Below are positions 10,501 to 22,124 of a DNA stretch of 64,000 nucleotides, one piece after another (the first letter of the stretch is position 1; each line of letters begins with the position of its first letter). This stretch comes from Pseudoips prasinana. Its lineage: Eukaryota; Arthropoda; Insecta; Lepidoptera; Nolidae. The stretch covers positions 34,542,948-34,606,947 of the forward strand of contig OX621236.1 of the NCBI GenBank assembly GCA_951640165.1, given 5' to 3'. A program made the translations under genes and the position numbers. A model generated the notes under the pieces. It made no database searches and was not told the DNA's origin. It was given only the letters and a program-made list of their open reading frames with translations.

Positions 10501-11600
10501 CATTTGTTTGCCTAAACTCAATTTTAACATCACTATTCTGACAAGTACAACGAGGGCACGTGAATAAATTTAATTTCATTTAGCGATAATAATTTCCTGA
10601 ACATTTTAACAATTAGTACTTTCCGTCAAATAATTACTTTTATAAGGTTTTTCTGGTCGTTTTTTATTATTGTAATATTCATAGGAATTTTAATTTTTTA
10701 ACATTACGTTGCGTTATTATTTGTTAATAATGTGTATATCTTTATCTGACAAACAATTTAAAATCATGAAGTAGTTTTGGATTATATTTATTACAAGAAT
10801 GAAAAATTGAATATTTACTTTTTATAATATTAGTTTGCACTATATTGACAATAGATGGTATTATTAGTCGATTTCGAATGTAAGGTACACACACAATAGT
10901 TGTAAAATAAAATTTAGCGGAAATGCCGCGTTACAAGATGCACCCAGCGTTTCGTAAGTAAGCGGCGCGGGTTAAGCATCTACGCGCGTAAATAGACGAT
11001 AGATGGGTAACAGCAAATATGATTTTATTTTTGAGCATCTCCGTACTTAGTAGGGTAGGGTAAGCTGTCTTGTCTAGCTTTAGTCATGAGACAACAATCG
11101 TTTAGCTACGCTTAGATATATATAGCCTATCAAGTCACTCGTACAACTCCGTCAGAGGGTAACCACTACTCACACCAAAAATAATAATTATAATGACGTA
11201 ACACAAACGATAGACAAAGTATTGTGTGGCCTACTGAAAATATAATTTCAATAAAGAATTAATGGCACACGGAAATATAATAACCAGAAGTTTTATTTTA
11301 TCTTACCAGCGAGGAAAATTTTCTACGAAAATGAAAGTAAACGTTTTTCCTTTTGATGTAATTATAGTATTAGGTTGACTCCTCTCGACTATATTGTCAC
11401 CTGAAACTCAATACTTTTATAAGGAAAATGTTGTCTATTCAATTCTGTACCATAAAGAAAGAAGTTGTTTGCACAGCTTTCTTAAAAATACATTAAGATA
11501 AAGTTTGGCTTGAGACATGTTTAATTTGTACATGTAAGTTATTTTATAGCAATCGACATTGTTCACTGATATCAAAATTACATGTGAAATATAATCTGAA
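10501..11600. other. Stretch without recognised feature
   Basis: AT-rich intron sequence with no exon-like frame, repeat copy or hairpin recognised. Confidence 0.5.
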
Positions 11601-11607
11601 TATATTT

Positions 11608-11868
11608 TTCGCCGATTGGTAAATGCTTGCCTTTCACACCGCAGGGCGTGGGTTCGATTTCCACCCAGGACAAATAATTGTGTGCGTAAACATACCTGTT
11701 TGTCCTGTCTGGGTGTAATTATCTATATAAGTATGTATTTACAAAAGAAACTTAGTTTATGTTATATATCAGTTATTTGGTTTCCAAAGTACAAGCTCTG
11801 CTTAGTTTGGGATCAGATAGCCTTGTATGAATTATATCGTTATCCCAAATATAATTTTATTATTATAT
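11608..11868 (+). repeat. SINE-A
   Basis: The tRNA-like head has an A-box-like 'gattggtaaatgcttgcc' and a B box 'gtgggttcgatttccaccc'. It continues through 'tgtcctgtctgggtgtaat', 'tacaagctctgcttagtttg' and an (ATT)n tail. This copy is fairly complete and helps define the family. Confidence 0.75.
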
Positions 11869-11904
11869 TTGGATCACTAAACATTGATTTAAAAATGCAC
11901 TTGG

Positions 11905-12045
11905 AGCGTTGACAGGCCCCCTACAAGATGGGCCGATGATCTCTTAATTGTCGCTCGAAACCGCTGGATGAAATTGACGACTGGCAGTTATAGAAATCTC
12001 TTGGGAATACCTTTGTCAAGCAGTGGTCGTTTTTCGGCCGATACT
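11905..12045 (+). mobile_element. RTE LINE, 3' fragment
   Basis: Degraded translation resembles the RTE C-terminus: a RWADDL-like stretch, then RNRWMK, then a tail near 'aagcagtggtcg'. Several frame breaks. Confidence 0.6.
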
Positions 12046-12274
12046 AAGATGGCACGTGGAGTACGAAGATATTATCTATGGCATAATGCCTAAGGGTAAA
12101 ATTTTATGTCTTGTTTAATATGACGTTTACAGTTTGCCTAAGAGTATTTCACTGCTTCACCGGAAAATAAAGATGAACGGTATATCAAGCAAAATATAAT
12201 TACTATTACAATAGCATAGGGCGAACTACAACTCACTATAACAACTGATTTGAATAAATAAATACCTTTGGATA

Positions 12275-12420
12275 GTAACATACTGCCGTCTCATCCCAAA
12301 CTAAGCAGAGCCTGTAACTATGGCAACCAAATAACTGATATAAATATTTTTCTAAATACATTCACGTTACGAGTTTAGATAAATTACACCCAAACACAGA
12401 ATAAAAAGTCGTGCTTACCA
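12275..12420 (-). repeat. SINE-A fragment
   Basis: Minus-strand body: 'ctcatcccaaactaagcag', 'accaaataactgatat' and 'aattacacccaaacacag'. The head is missing. Confidence 0.6.
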
Positions 12421-12453
12421 CACAAATCCTTGATTACGGAAAAAACAAATGAA

Positions 12454-12649
12454 ATTCGAAAATAATAAACTCTAAAACATTCCTTTTTTAAATAAGATTT
12501 AATAATATTTGTGGCCAGTATGTATGATAATTACAACAGAAAATATTCAACCATTCGAAAATTATGAACTTCCTAACATTCGTTTTTTAAATAAGATTTA
12601 GTATTATTTGTGGCCAGTATATAGATAATTACAACAGGAAATATTCAAC
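12454..12649 (+). repeat. Tandem duplication, unit about 99 bp
   Basis: Two adjacent diverged copies, each starting 'attcgaaaat', passing through 'ttaaataagattta' and 'tttgtggccagtat', and ending 'aaatattcaacc'. Noncoding. Confidence 0.75.
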
Positions 12650-12924
12650 CTTTTTTGCGTTCCTCCAAATTTATTCACAAGTGTATAAAGAATATTCTAC
12701 CTTTGTTATTATCATCGCACGTAAAGACGTATATTGGCCTCACAAATCATAATCTCAATGGCATAATTGTGTTGACAGATTTATAGCACAGACTAGAAAG
12801 CAACCTACGTTATGACCTATTGTATGGTCGAAAACCGAGATAATAACTCAGTAGATTTATGAAGAAACTTCCATTTGAATTAATCATGACCTGAACAATT
12901 ACGAAAAGGCCCCTTTGGGGTACT

Positions 12925-13095
12925 CGCCTGTTGGTCTAGTGGTTAGTGGGGTCATGGATTCGATGCCCACCCATGGGAAATCTTTGTGTGATATGATAAG
13001 CACGATAATTTGTTCGTAAGTATGTTTATCAGTTGCCTGAATGCCACAGTACAAGCTGTGTTTTAGTTGTCTCATGACATTTATTTATTTCATAC
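12925..13095 (+). repeat. SINE-A, shortened copy
   Basis: Head with 'ggtctagtggttagtgg' and 'atggattcgatgcccaccc', then a reduced body ('tatgtttatcagttgcctg', 'acagtacaagctgtg'). Confidence 0.65.
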
Positions 13096-13114
13096 TGTGA
13101 TATGCTAACTGTAA

Positions 13115-13424
13115 TCTATACATATAATAAAATCGTAGGAAAGTCAAAACTGTACATTGAATATTTTTTAAAAAGAATACTTGGGGTGTGATCTACAATC
13201 GATATCGAAGCCAAAAATATAGTTCTTAGAATTTTTGTCTGTGTGTCAGTTTGTCTGTATGTATGTCCGGGCTAAACTCAAAAAGTATTGCATGGATTTA
13301 CTTCAAATTTTGCATGAATATTACTAAGAGTAAAGGCTACATATTATCACGCTATCACCTACGGGGGAGGAGCTGTGATAATTTATAAAATTTAACGCGG
13401 GTAAAACCGCGGGGCATTAACTAT
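13115..13424 (+). mobile_element. Non-autonomous Helitron
   Basis: Begins A|TCTATACATATAATAAAATC at 13115 and shares its whole body with 7922-8509. The 3' end is decayed ('ggggcattaacta' in place of 'ggggcacagctag'). It lies tail to tail with 13435-13746. Confidence 0.75.
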
Positions 13425-13434
13425 ATATTCGTAA

Positions 13435-13746
13435 CTAGCTGTGCCCCGCGGTTTTACCCGCGTTAAATTTTATAAATCATCACAGCTCCTTCACCGTAGG
13501 TGATAGCGTGATGATATGTAGCCTATGTGTTGACCCGACCTCTTAGTAATATTCATGCAAAATTTGAAGTAAATCCATGCAGTACTTTTTGAGTTTAGCC
13601 CGGACATACATACAGAAAACCAAACAAAAATTATAAAAACTATATTTTTGGCTTCCATATTAATTGTAGATTACACCCCATGTATCCTTTAAAAAAATAC
13701 TCAATGTACAGTTTTGACTTTCCTACTATTTTATTATATGTATAGA
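13435..13746 (-). mobile_element. Non-autonomous Helitron
   Basis: CTAG at 13435-13438 on the minus strand's 3' side; the 5' TC inverse is at 13745-13746. It has no nested insertion and so serves as the empty-site reference for 7922-8509 and 59964-60715. Confidence 0.75.
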
Positions 13747-14202
13747 AGATACCATAATAAATTGATTTCCTATATGAGTAAACAAGAAAAGACGGTCGGA
13801 CATATGTTGAATTTAATAAAGATAGCCTTTAAAAATATGACTCAAATAAATTCAGAAAACTCTTTATAAATATAAGTCTGAAAAGATCTTGGCCGGGATT
13901 AAGTGGGGATGCTTTGTCCCGTTCTCGCAATAAAACTTTTATTATGGGGAATCTATGGCTTCACTACGTCATATGTTAGAATGTATAGCGCGTACTACAA
14001 CCTAACATGATCTTTGAATACTTATAACTTCGTTAGTTTTAAGGAAATTGGAATTTTGTTTTTACTGTTAGACTTTATTCAGTCTTAATAGCGGCCGTTC
14101 TTAATAGAACAATCAAAAAATCCTGTGATTTTATGAGTTTGACCAGCCGTAATCTTGACAAGAATCCGAAAAGTACTGAAATCTCAGGACAAATCCTGAG
14201 AT

Positions 14203-14800
14203 ATGGTAGGTAAAGGAGACGTCATAATATTGTCGTAGGCTAATAAATAATAAAAATAGTTATTTCGGTATCTTATACTACTACAATTTATCTTATATGG
14301 TAGGTAAAGGAGACATATTGTCGTAGGCTAATAAATAAAAAAAATAAAAATAGTTTATTTCGGTATCTTATACTACTACAATTTATCTTATATGGTAGGT
14401 GAAGGAGACATATTGTCGTAGGCTAATAAATAAAAAAAAACTTGTGTGTACTTATGTACACGCGTTAGAAGTTATACTTCTTAATATACAACTTGAACAT
14501 AGTTATCAATTTTCATACCACCTAGAACTAACTTCATGCTGTTATTTTTAGTGTGTTTTTAGAGTGAATTTTCGATTCGACAGAGAGCACCATGCGCGCG
14601 CATCGTAAAAATTCACTCTCATACCACCTAGAACTAACTTCATGCTGTTAAATTTTTTGGTGTCGGTGTGCGCGCGCATCGTAAAAATTCACTCTCATCA
14701 TTTTTCTCCATCGCGCCAAAAGAAGTATAACTTCAAAAATAAAAATAGTTCATTTCGGTATCTTATACTACTACAATTTATCTTACATAGTAGGCTAACT
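14203..14800 (+). repeat. Tandem array, unit about 95 bp, interrupted
   Basis: Three units plus part of a fourth start 'tatggtaggtaaaggagac' or similar and run through 'attgtcgtaggctaataaat' and 'ttcggtatcttatactacta'. The third unit is split by the element at 14441-14736; its second half resumes at about 14742. Confidence 0.8.
14441..14736 (+). mobile_element. Nested repeat element, second copy
   Basis: Same family as 8126-8395, 296 bp, with the same first bases and the same AAGAAGTATAACTTCAA end. It carries an extra internal block ('gagtgaattttcgattcg') absent from the other copy. Confidence 0.75.
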
Positions 14801-16043
14801 GTAAACCATAAATAGAAAGAAAACAATGCCCGTCTACAACTAGTAAAAGCACTTTGGACCCATTAAACCAATTTTCAACCTCGTCAAAAAATCTTTCACG
14901 AAATTTGGGACAGCGAAAATATCTACCTATTTATAATTTCACCTTTGTTGCTCCATTTAGCGTAAAATGGTTACTTAGTCCCTTTTAGTGATATGGCCGC
15001 ATGTTACATAACATCGTGCTTTTATCCCGCATTAGGATGTCCTATTTATGTATCCACTGACACAATACGCAGACTCAGAACAACTATATATGAAGCACAC
15101 AAATTAATGTCGATGAGATCGAGGCAGATTTACAAGCGCGCCGAGATATCGCGGCAACTGCTTCGATCATTTCGCTACAAGTACTGATGCATACAAGCTT
15201 ATTATATTATTGGTTTTTAATATCTTAGCCGGTTTTGAGCGCGTTGAACGTATTTGATACGGACTGATGCCACAATTGATAGTTTTGAAGTGAAAAGTTC
15301 ATTAACGGCGTTGTGTACACAGGACACGTGACCTGATCGAATATTCGTAAGACGGGGGGTCTGTTTTTTTATTTGTACTGGCCGTTTATACACTCACATT
15401 ACCGCAGCATTTTTTCTTAATTATGTTAGATTTTTTACAGCCGACTGCCTAACCAAATATAGTTCTATTTAAAAAAAAATTATCCCACCATAGGGAGGGA
15501 AGCAATTACTAGGAGTCTTTACCACACAAAGGGCAGTAGCATTTTCCACTCACTACTCGGATCAAATAAAGACAACTTTCCGAGTATGATAAACAAAAAT
15601 TAATTTTCACTTAAATAAATAAAATAAAAAAGGTTTTTAGTCACGTAGACTTTAACAAAGCGCTTGTAAATAATACTTCTTTCGGCAGTCATCCAAAGAC
15701 TGCCTCGCATATTTTTTTTCACCATCGACCATGAGAACAAAAATTCATTGAACCGTATTCTAGGAAACAAAACTTATTTCTTATAAATAGAAAAAAAGCC
15801 GCCTCCACGATGATGGCGTCATAAGTGGTTTCGAATTTCGAACACTCTCATATCGTTTGTATAAATATTTTCGTGGAAGATGGTGTAAATGTTTTTGTGC
15901 GCTGATAGATTGGCTCTTGAACTTGTCTATGAGCATAATATTTATAAAAGAAATATTTATTCATTCTTTGAGCCGCAAGTTTAATACAGGAAATAATTTA
16001 AATGTTTGAAACAGTTTATCAAATACTGAAACTACGTTGGTAA
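14801..16043. other. Stretch with only weak repeat relics
   Basis: Contains a degraded SINE-B-like piece at about 15055-15180 ('acgcagactcagaacaact') and a LINE-tail-like block at about 15630-15700 ('caaagcgcttgtaaata', compare 39460 and 49340). Nothing else recognised. Confidence 0.5.
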
Positions 16044-17320
16044 TCTATATAAATAAAAAGACAAGTCCTGACTGACTGACTGACTCATCAACGCCCAGCC
16101 CAAACCCTTGGACCTAGAAATCTGAAATTTTGCACAAATGTTTGTTTTATAATGTAGACAAGGAATAAGGAAGGATTTTTCGAAATCCAACCCCTAAGGG
16201 GGTAAAACAGGGGCGCTAAGTTAGTATGAAACTTTGCCGTTTTTAAAGTTTAAGGTATAAAAATTGGTATTTGGTCTTCCAGTTAAAAATAAAAAATCAC
16301 GTATTTCAGGGTTTTTGGAAATTCCACCCCCAAGGGCGAAAAATAGGGGATGTAAGTTTGTATGGAAAATGTGACAATTTTTAAGTTAAACGCATGAAAA
16401 TTGGTATTTGGCCTTTTAGTTAAAAGTAAAAAATATATATTTCAGCATTTTTGGAAATTCCAGCCCCAAGAGCGTAAAATAGGGGGTGTAAGTTTGTATG
16501 AAAAATGTGTAAATTTTTAAGTTAAACACATGAAAATAGGTATTAAGCATTTCAGTTAAAAATTAAAAATATATATTTCAGGATTTTTGGGAATTCCACC
16601 CCTTAGGGCGTAAAATAGGGCATGTAAGTTTGTATGAAAAATGCGACTTTTTTGAAGTTAAACCCATGAAAATTTGGAATTTGACCTTTCAGTTAAAAAT
16701 AAAAATATGTATTCCAGGATTTTTGAAAATTCCACCCCGAAAGGCACATAAAATAGGTGATGTAAGTTTATACTGACTGACATATCAACGCACAGCCTAA
16801 ACGGCTGGAGTTAAAGACTTGACATTTTGACAGAAGGTTCCTTTTATGACGTAGGCATCCACTAAAGAAGGGTTTTTGAAAATTCCACCCCCAAGGGTGT
16901 AAAATGGGGATGTAAGTTTATACTGACTGACATATCAACGCACAGCCTAAACGGCTGGAGTTAAAGACTTGACATTTTGACAGAAGGTTCCTTTTATGAC
17001 GTAGGCATCCACTAAAGAAGGGTTTTTGAAAATTCCACCCCCAAGGGTGTAAAATTGGGGATGTAAGTTTGTATGTGAGTAAATGTGAAACGTTTTAAGT
17101 TAAACGCATGAAAATTGTTATTTGGCATTTCAGTTAAAAATTTAAAATATATATTTCTGAATATTTGAGAATCCCCCCCCCCCCCTAAGGTTAGGTTTTA
17201 TTCAATTTATATTGCTTATTTGTTTTAAAAGTTATATTTTTTAGATTAAGCTTAAGTAATAAGTAGTTACATTGGTCACCATTCAAAATTGTCGCGGACA
17301 AAGTCGCGGGCACCAGCTAG
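16044..17320 (+). mobile_element. Large non-autonomous Helitron (1277 bp)
   Basis: Starts A|TCTATATAAATAAAAAGAC and ends GTCGCGGGCACCAGCTAG|T. The interior is built of about six repeats of roughly 120-150 bp, each with 'aattccacccc-aaggg', 'atgtaagtttgtatg' and 'ttaagttaaac'. Two of them (about 16759-16908 and 16909-17058) are essentially identical 150-bp copies carrying 'ctgactgacatatcaacg'. A run of 13 C lies at 17173-17185. No Rep or helicase motif. Confidence 0.75.
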
Positions 17321-17389
17321 TTGTTTATATATTCATACTGAATTTACTCGTAAGACGCATCTGTTGATTACTACTATACTTATCGTATT

Positions 17390-17560
17390 GGCAGTAGTTT
17401 TCCTAGTGGCAGAGTTATTCCGCCGCCCAGTGTGCCTCTGACATGGCTTAACGACTGTTGTCTAATGACTACAACCGAGACCGACAGCTCATGCCCTCCG
17501 AAGTGCGGAGACGTTCAGAAATTAAACCTGTTGTATCCAAGAGTCTTGGTCAACCCCTCT
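17390..17560 (+). repeat. Repeat family F
   Basis: Shares 'cgactgttgtctaatgac', 'aaccgagaccgacagc' and 'gcggagacgttcagaaatta' with 35640-36000, 40855-41030 and 59330-59500. Coding status unknown. Confidence 0.6.
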
Positions 17561-17639
17561 AAATCTCAAACTCTCATTATTGGTGGCAGATAGACCTTAA
17601 GTGTTTAACACCTTAAATGTTTCAGCCATACCTCCTGTT

Positions 17640-18030
17640 CTTTTTGATGATTTGTATAAGGTATAGTACCATATACAAAATTTGCCAAAAATTTAGGTGT
17701 TTTAATCGACTGTAATCTTTTTGCGGGGGTAAACAGGAGGGTATACTGCTCTTTTCAATCTATCAAACGTCTCCAAAAATTCTTACCATTTCAGACTAAA
17801 GTTACTCTCACTCATTCACTTCTACTCCCTCTTCTTGACTATGCTGATGTCTGTTTTCTTGATGCAACAGAAAAACTTCTAGATAAGCTCGAATGCCTGC
17901 AGAACTTATGCATCCGCTTCATTTTCGGCATACGGACGACTACGTGTCGGAGTTCCGGACTCAATTGAGGTGTTTGCCTATTCGGCGACCTCGGGATTGT
18001 CAAATCCTTTCGCTACTTTATTCCATCCTT
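17640..18030 (+). pseudogene. Jockey/CR1-type LINE, RT C-terminal fragment
   Basis: Interrupted frames encode the region after the RT palm: NLGVLIDCNLF, then LLPLLDYADVCFL, LQNLCIRFIFGIR and VSEFRTQLRCLPIR. A related copy is at 19565-20700. Stops and frameshifts show it is dead. Confidence 0.7.
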
Positions 18031-18044
18031 CATAACTCTGTTGC

Positions 18045-18130
18045 TCCCATCCCGAACATCTGGAACATGGCGCAAAAGGGATACATCGGAGGGTATGCTG
18101 CTCCGATGTGCCCCTTTTGCACACATTCCC
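18045..18130 (+). repeat. GC-rich element fragment with hairpin
   Basis: Begins like the middle of 45176-45525 ('gaacatctggaacatggcgc') and then folds back: 18062-18091 pairs imperfectly with 18101-18129 around a 9-base loop. Confidence 0.6.
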
Positions 18131-18210
18131 ACTGCCTAATAAAAAAAAATGTGAGCCGTCACGGGACGCCTGACAGATGTAAAACATCGACATTATTTTG
18201 AAAAAGTAAT

Positions 18211-18560
18211 ATGCAGAAGTCGAAGTCGAAGTATAAGTCGCAGTTGAAGTCGAAGTATAAGTCGCAGTCGAAGTCGAAGTATAAGTCGCAGTCGAAGTCG
18301 AAGTCGAAGTATAAGTCGCAGTCGAAGTCGAAGTATAAGTCGCAGTCGAAGTCGAAGTCGATGTTGAAGTCGAAGTATAAGTCGCAGTCGAAGTCAAAGT
18401 CGAAGTCATGTCGAAGTCGAAGTATAAGTCGCAGTCGAAGTCGAAGTCGAAGTCGAAGTCGAAGTATAAGTCGCAGTCGAAGTCGAAGTATAAGTCGCAG
18501 TCGAAGTCAAAGTCGAAGTCAAGTCGAAGTTCAAGTAGAAGTCGAAGTCGAAGTCGAAAA
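18211..18560. repeat. Minisatellite of GTCGAA / GTATAAGTCGCA modules
   Basis: About 350 bp made of two modules, GTCGAA (1-5 copies) and GTATAAGTCGCA, in variable order. Because the unit length is a multiple of three and lacks stops in several frames, it creates long artificial frames on both strands (KSKYKSQ-type, SRSIS-type, and Ser/Thr/Tyr-rich on the minus strand). I do not call a gene. Confidence 0.85.
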
Positions 18561-18574
18561 GAACATATTGTGAT

Positions 18575-19200
18575 AGGAACTAAAAAAAAAAACACGGCAT
18601 GCGTCGCCACGCCAGAAATCTGTTTTACGTGCGGCTATAGATGTTTCACGTCAAAAAGAAAAAGATACATAGAAGGCACTGCTTCCCGACTACCTAATGT
18701 ATCATTTGGTCGCGTTTTACACCACCCACAGTATTGTATACGGTGGCACTGTTATTCTTTTTAAAGCACTTCAGCTTGGCAATTCTTAACGAGCTTTGCC
18801 ACACTTAACTTACTCACAAATACATAACACTCCTCTTTGCCTCTGGGTTTCAATAATGGACCTTCAAGGTAAGTGAAATGAATTGTAGGCAATACGTAAC
18901 AGAGTCAGGTAACAAAGGAGCCGTCCATGATGATCGGTTACCTCGAGGGCCGCATTCATCGAACTGAAAGGGCCAGCAACGCTGTGTTACACAATAGTGC
19001 TGATCAGGCCTTCATTATTCTATTGTTGTGCTTTTAATAACTTTTCATGTAAAAATGTAAGTAGCCTTGTTTGTTTATACAAAAATACTACAAAATTAAT
19101 AAATAAATATCTCGGGACAACTGACATAGTGCCATTTGATTCCATTCTTGGCAGAAAACTGATCATCGTACTTATATAATTATTTATTTATACTTACATA
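18575..19200. other. Stretch without recognised feature
   Basis: Mixed-composition sequence. Open frames here continue out of the minisatellite and have no family resemblance. Confidence 0.45.
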
Positions 19201-19204
19201 AATA

Positions 19205-19290
19205 ATTGTGCACATCACACCAAGAATGGCCTGGGCAGGGATCAAATCTACGACGTCTGGTTTAGCAGTCAGACCCACAAGCCAGTCAAT
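19205..19290 (-). repeat. tRNA-headed SINE fragment
   Basis: Inverse B-box-like 'gggatcaaatctacgacgtc' followed by 'agacccacaagccagtc', as in the SINE-A head. The body is mostly lost. Confidence 0.45.
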
Positions 19291-19564
19291 ATGTTCAACT
19301 TATTTCTATTAATATTTTGGTTGTTCCAGGCGACTTATGTAAAGCATTTTTGTGTTTTGGGTTTTTTGAAGAGATTGCTTTAGGTGCGTTTAATATTTTT
19401 TGGGTGAACAAAAATCATGGAACTCGCAACATCTTCACTGAACGCAGTCCATGCGCTGATGTATGCTGATGTAATTTTTTGTGAGCAAAAAACGTGAAAC
19501 TCGCGTCGTCGTCACCGGATGCTTCCCATGAGCAATATGTATACTGCGTATATGTATACATAGA

Positions 19565-20700
19565 TATACCATGCCTTACGCTCACGGGCTTAAAGTTAAC
19601 CCTGAAAAAACCCAGGTTATTCTGATTGGCAGCTCACGTATGATTGCTAAAGTACCTTGGAATCAACTCCCTCAACAACATTTTGATGGAAGTTTTCTGC
19701 AGTGGAGCGATAGTGTTAAAAATGTGTCCTATTTGATAATTGTCTAACCTGGAATGTACAGCTGCAGAATATTAGTCGCTAATTATACGCCTCGTTTGGC
19801 TCATTAAGGCGACTACGTAACTTCTTGCCAATTGCCACCAAAATCACGCTTTCCCAATCTCTGCTTCTCCCAATACTAGATTATGCAAATGTCAGCTATT
19901 TTGTTCTCACTAAAAACCAGCTTGATAAACTTGAGCGACTCCAGAATGTTTGAATGCATTAGATTCATATTTGGTCTGCGCAAATATGATCACGTTTCAG
20001 AATTTCGAAATAAGCTCAAGTGGTTACCTATACGCCTTCGCCGGAATACTCATATTCTATCATTCTTGTATAGTATACTGTTTCTTCCGTCTACTCCTTC
20101 TTACCTCAAAAACCGATTTTCATTTCTCCATTAATGACATTTGAAGTGCTTAAGATCTACCGAAAATTAAAAATGCCCGCTCATTCCATCAGTATTCTCG
20201 ACAAACCTTTCTCTGTAAAAGTGTCCGTCTCTGGAATGAGCTTCCAATTACCATACGGCAAATCATTGCGTGAATTAAAAAAAAACTTTTAAAGGATCAT
20301 TATTTATCACTATCAGTTCATCAGTATGTCTTCAATGTTATAGATGACTGCTATTACAGTATATACATATATATGTATGTATACGATTATATGTAGTTTA
20401 TGGTATTAGTATATATCTAGTATATTATTTATAAATATTTAAATGTACGTAGTAGAATGCATATTAGAATGTTTTTTTTTTTTTTTTTTTTTTTAGTATG
20501 TATGTAGTATGTACCCAAAAGTACCTTTATCTCTGCAACTACCCGTGACTGTATTCTTTCTCCTATATACTAAGTAGGTTATCTGGAAGAGATCACATTT
20601 TAGTGACGAGACCGTCAATTGTACTGTTCTCTGTAATGTACATTGTTCTTGTATTGGTTAATTTCTTGGTGTACAATAAAGAGTTTAATAATATTAATAA
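19565..20700 (+). pseudogene. Jockey/CR1-type LINE, 3' part
   Basis: The interrupted frame begins GLKVNPEKTQVILIGS (thumb region of RT), then has RFIFGLRKYDHVSEFR and KWLPIRLRR, and finally a 3' untranslated region with 'gaagagatcac', 'gacgagaccgtcaattgtac', 'acaataaagag' and an AAT-rich tail. A 24-base T run lies at about 20471-20494. Same family as 17640-18030. Truncated at the 5' end and broken by stops. Confidence 0.7.
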
Positions 20701-20704
20701 TTAT

Positions 20705-21620
20705 TTAGATTAGAACTGCAAAAATTAGTTTCCTTCTTTTATCGGCAGTCCCCATAGCACATGCTTTTTTTAATACGCCAAGAAGGTTCTCATTGCTACA
20801 CGTAACAGGAAGCTCAGGCCAATTAACAAAATAAAATTAACATTTAATTAGATGCACGAGTCGGTTTTTGCGAGAGTCTCTGTACTTTGTACATTAAGGG
20901 CATTAGACAAGCTGTGTGTCTGTAAAACACATTTTTGGTTTGGTACTAAAATCGGCAATATTAATTCAAAGTGCACAAAAACAATGGAAAAGTTGTATAA
21001 TAATGATTTTTTTTAACTTAAAGTTTAGGCTTTAATTTTCTATAAATCTACCTACTTGTTAGCAAATTGTAGCCCAATTTATTATTTTAAATAGTAAACT
21101 AAAATCATCGAACGTCGTCCAAATCTGTTGCACAACTTTTATTTTGTTTACATTTTATTGAATAAACTTTATATTTAAGTATCCCAGAAAATATTTGACG
21201 GTTATATTGTTACACTTTGTTTGTATGTTTGTAAAATATCCTCGACTATTGCTGTTCTGATAGGCAAAACTTCTAAACGAAATAAATTTTCTAAAACTAC
21301 AGTTTGCCATAATACCTCATATTGTACACAAATAAGCAGTAAATAATGTAGAAAAGCATGTATTTACAAAGTTAGCTTTGTATAAATAGAATTTAGTACA
21401 CGTGCTCAAAGATGCTGTTTTTACAAATACTACGTAAATATTGTTTGGTTTGACTAGTTTCAACGGAGAATTGTTTTTCGTGTAAATCATTGTTAATAGG
21501 ATTATCGTAAGCTGGATTAACTGATTTAGACCATTTTTTCTTCATTACAAACGGAGATTGTGTATTGACGAAACAGTAACAAAGATTTTCATTTCTTTAT
21601 TCTGTGATTTTATTACCAAA
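20705..21620. other. Stretch without recognised feature
   Basis: AT-rich intron sequence, no exon or repeat recognised. Confidence 0.5.
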
Positions 21621-21626
21621 ATATCA

Positions 21627-21785
21627 TCAACATTATATCAGCCAAATGAGTGCTGTGCAAAAGCTTCCCCCAAGGTACTCCACATTGGCTAGTCATCCAG
21701 CAGCTTGCAAGATTGTCGGTCCACCTTGTGGTGGGCCTGCCCACACTGCGTATTTCGGTTCGTGGTCGACACTCGAGAACCTTTA
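21627..21785 (-). pseudogene. RTE LINE, C-terminal fragment
   Basis: The minus strand reads a degraded RTE end: RSVGRPTTRWTDNL, then a stretch corresponding to the W(M/R)-rich tail, and last an ATC/ATT tail. Heavily mutated. Confidence 0.6.
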
Positions 21786-21980
21786 CCTAATATATTTTTC
21801 TTTTGATGATGATTCTTGCCCACAGTACAGAAGGCGATCTCCAGCTAACGGTGGCTTTACACTTAAATTAAAAGACATTGAAGTAGACACTAAGTGTGTG
21901 GTCTCCTATAATACGATTATGTCACGGAAATTTCTGCCACATATTAATGTAGAATCTTGCAATTCTGTTAAATTGATAAA

Positions 21981-22121
21981 GTACAGACGCCAGCACATCA
22001 ATCTACCCCAATCTGTCAAATTTCCCCAATGTAAAGTGAACCTTATGCTTATGAGATAAAGTTGAAAATCTATAAAAGAGATTTGAAAGATTGGGGTAGC
22101 TGGATGTGCTGGCGACTGTAC
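21981..22121 (+). mobile_element. 141-bp TIR MITE, copy 2
   Basis: GTACAGACGCC at the left, GGCGACTGTAC at the right; same length and orientation as copy 1, with a few changes in the arms. Confidence 0.85.
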
Positions 22122-22124
22122 ATT

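Noticed and set aside
17978..18610. 210-residue minus-strand frame rich in Ser, Thr, Tyr and Asp/Phe
   Set aside because: It is produced by the minisatellite at 18211-18560 and ends in a LINE fragment; no independent support.
18211..18764. Plus-strand Lys-Ser and Arg-Ser repeat frames
   Set aside because: Same minisatellite read in other frames; resembles RS domains only by composition.
21604..22059. 151-residue plus-strand frame
   Set aside because: It runs across an RTE tail and MITE copy 2 and has no coherent protein content.
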